Assembly (NCBI RefSeq): GCF_011065405.1 | Contig: NZ_CP047056.1 | Location: forward strand, 1,262,747 to 1,326,746 | Reading direction: 5' to 3' | DNA from: Succinivibrio dextrinosolvens | GTDB lineage: Bacteria > Pseudomonadota > Gammaproteobacteria > Enterobacterales > Succinivibrionaceae | DNA length: 64,000 nt | Shown here: one piece after another, positions 62,615 through 64,000 of the stretch | Numbering within the stretch: position 1 is the stretch's first letter | How the letters are laid out: each line of letters begins with the position of its first letter | Notes under the pieces: model-generated | The model's database searches: none | The model's input: the letters and a program-made list of their open reading frames with translations, nothing else | What the model was told of the DNA's origin: nothing | Translations under genes and position numbers: made by a program

Positions 62615-64000
62615 TTAGACAAAATTACGCTTGGGGATAGTTACAGCAGCTCTTAATCCGCCCTTTTTTCGGTTAGAAAGTTCAATTCTGCCATTGATTT
62701 CATCACAGGCAGATTTAACAATGGAAAGCCCCAAACCTGTACCTTCCACCTTGGCCGAATCTCCTCCCACACGATAGAAAGCATTGAATACCAGATCAAG
62801 ATCTTTTTGAAGCAAGCCTGGACCTGTATCATCAACATAAATGGAAACAACCTTTTTATCGGAACTCTCCTCGCATGAAAGGTCGCAGCGTCCGCCATCT
62901 GGAGTATACTTTAAAGCATTGGAAACCAAGTTAGTGACAATAGTTTTTACATTAGTTCTATCGGTGTAAACCAGAATATCGCAGTCTCCTTCAAGGCCTA
63001 AATCAATATTCTTTCTATCAGCTATAAATCCAATTTCATCAATAACTTCAATAAAAATATCCTTTATGGAGAAATTCTGAAGCTTCAGCACATGACCACA
63101 CTGAGAACGAGCGTACTCAAGCAGATTATTGGTAAGTGTTCTCTGTCTTGCAATAGCCTGTTTAAGCTGTCTCATTTTTTCAGCTTCTTCAAGAGGCAAA
63201 TCTGCTTCATGAATAGCCTGAGCCTGAAGAGAAATCGCAGTTAACGGAGTTCTAAGCTCATGAGCGGCATCTGCAATAAAGCGACGCTCATTCTGCATTA
63301 CGCCTGAGGTCTTGGTAAACAGACGATTAATAGACTCAATAAAAATATCAAGTTCTGATGGCAGCTTGGTAGCTCTGATAGGCGAAAGGTCATTGTGCTT
63401 TCTAGCATCTAGTTCAGAAGCAACCTTTTTGACTGGTCTGAAAATAACATTAACCAGAAAAACCGTACTAGGAACGTAAATAATCAAAAGCAGAAGGAAT
63501 TCACTCAAAGAATGAAGCAGAGCCTGATTAACAACCTCGTCTAAAAGATCATAAGAACGGGCAACAACAAAACGGATGCCTGCCTTATTAGTGGAGACAT
63601 AAGCTCTTACTCGTTTATCCTTGATTAGGACAGTATAGATTCCATCCTCAATCATAGAAGGAAAATAGAAAGTCTCTCCTGGCTGAGCAAATAGCGGAGC
63701 GACCATAATTTCCTGATGCTTGTCAAACAGATCATTCAGTGAAGGCATAGGAAGAAGAGATGAAGGTGCTCCGTGATGAGGAAACAGTAGATTACCGTTC
63801 ATATCACGAAAAAGTCTTCTTCTGAAAGATGGACCTTCCCAGGATTTAGGCAAAATAACATCGTAATTGACGATAACGCCTGCAATCTGAGCAAGCTCCT
63901 CATCAATAAAAGCGGCAGCCTCAATCTTTGTCTTATTGTATGAACGATAACAGCTAAAGCCAGTGTAGATGATACCAATAACAGTCAGAGCAACGCATAA
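62615..64000 (-). CDS. QseC-like sensor histidine kinase, N-terminus beyond window
   Basis: The frame is open to the window edge and encodes about 460 residues. A first membrane helix lies at the cut end (residues coded near 63960-64000), then a periplasmic domain, a second helix (SEFLLLLIIYVPSTVFLVNV) and a HAMP region. The kinase core has H-box DAAHELRTPLTAISLQAQ, N-box NLVSNALKYTP, DTGPGL and GTGLGLSIV. It belongs to the QseC/PmrB group. The partner response regulator should be just outside the window. Confidence 0.88.
   Translation of the reverse strand, partial: LCVALTVIGIIYTGFSCYRSYNKTKIEAAAFIDEELAQIAGVIVNYDVILPKSWEGPSFRRRLFRDMNGNLLFPHHGAPSSLLPMPSLNDLFDKHQEIMVAPLFAQPGETFYFPSMIEDGIYTVLIKDKRVRAYVSTNKAGIRFVVARSYDLLDEVVNQALLHSLSEFLLLLIIYVPSTVFLVNVIFRPVKKVASELDARKHNDLSPIRATKLPSELDIFIESINRLFTKTSGVMQNERRFIADAAHELRTPLTAISLQAQAIHEADLPLEEAEKMRQLKQAIARQRTLTNNLLEYARSQCGHVLKLQNFSIKDIFIEVIDEIGFIADRKNIDLGLEGDCDILVYTDRTNVKTIVTNLVSNALKYTPDGGRCDLSCEESSDKKVVSIYVDDTGPGLLQKDLDLVFNAFYRVGGDSAKVEGTGLGLSIVKSACDEINGRIELSNRKKGGLRAAVTIPKRNFV

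Noticed and set aside
1-64000. CRISPR arrays, tRNA and rRNA genes
   Set aside because: I looked through the intergenic regions and saw no regularly spaced repeats, no cloverleaf-like segments and no rRNA sequence.

Overview
The window reads as chromosome of an AT-rich gammaproteobacterium. Gene orders match Enterobacterales and Pseudomonas: miaB-ybeZ-ybeY-corC-lnt; leuS-lptE-holA-nadD-rsfS-rlmH-mrdA-mrdB-mltB-rlpA-dacA-ybeD; rnr-rlmB and rpsF-rpsR-rplI; hemW-rdgB. From protein style and base composition my best guess is a gut or rumen Succinivibrionaceae-type bacterium. That placement is inference from remembered families, not from a search.

Layout. 0-4.3 kb: end of miaB, then phoH/ybeZ, ybeY, corC, lnt. 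4.4-11.9 kb: a strongly AT-rich accessory island. On the minus strand it holds a four-gene unit (TerB-like protein, 85-residue basic-tailed small protein, JAMM/MPN+ peptidase, graspetide-type ATP-grasp ligase), a bacterial NaV/CaV-type channel, and three genes built from one repeated small module. On the plus strand it holds a 70-residue protein, a voltage-gated K+ channel and a DUF1643 protein. 11.9-15.5 kb: an autotransporter-passenger-like protein without a barrel, coupled to an L,D-transpeptidase. 16-30.6 kb: leuS and the cell-elongation/peptidoglycan cluster, ending with ybeD and a sanA-like gene. 30.7-34.9 kb: an accessory stretch with a 21-residue hydrophobic peptide gene resembling type I toxins, two Dam-family methyltransferases, a sialidase, and an iron alcohol dehydrogenase that lost its N-terminus where it abuts the sialidase. 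34.9-43 kb: ribosomal proteins, rlmB, rnr, hemW, rdgB and a disulfide-reductase relative without its redox cysteines. 43-53 kb: transport and carbon use (TctC-type binding protein, NCS2 purine permease, TetR, HAD phosphatase, DeoR regulator, GntP/PdxA2/DUF1537 acid-sugar operon) among decayed insertion-sequence fragments. 53.6-64 kb: glycogen phosphorylase with an odd Lys/Ala-rich tail, an AAA/PD-(D/E)XK protein, flhB, parE and a QseC-like kinase cut by the window end.

The best candidate for an undescribed system is 4.4-9.5 kb. An ATP-grasp side-chain ligase sits with a complete JAMM metal-site peptidase, a small possible substrate and a TerB-like protein, next to a channel whose filter (TLEGWAD) looks calcium-type and a family of tandem small-module proteins. 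The promoter region of the module genes carries a nine-base C tract between a CRP/FNR-like palindrome and a -10 box, which suggests on/off switching. The second candidate is the Ibs-like mini-gene at 30.75 kb, with a strong ribosome-binding site, a downstream hairpin and a perfect TATAAT on the opposite strand that could drive an antisense RNA.
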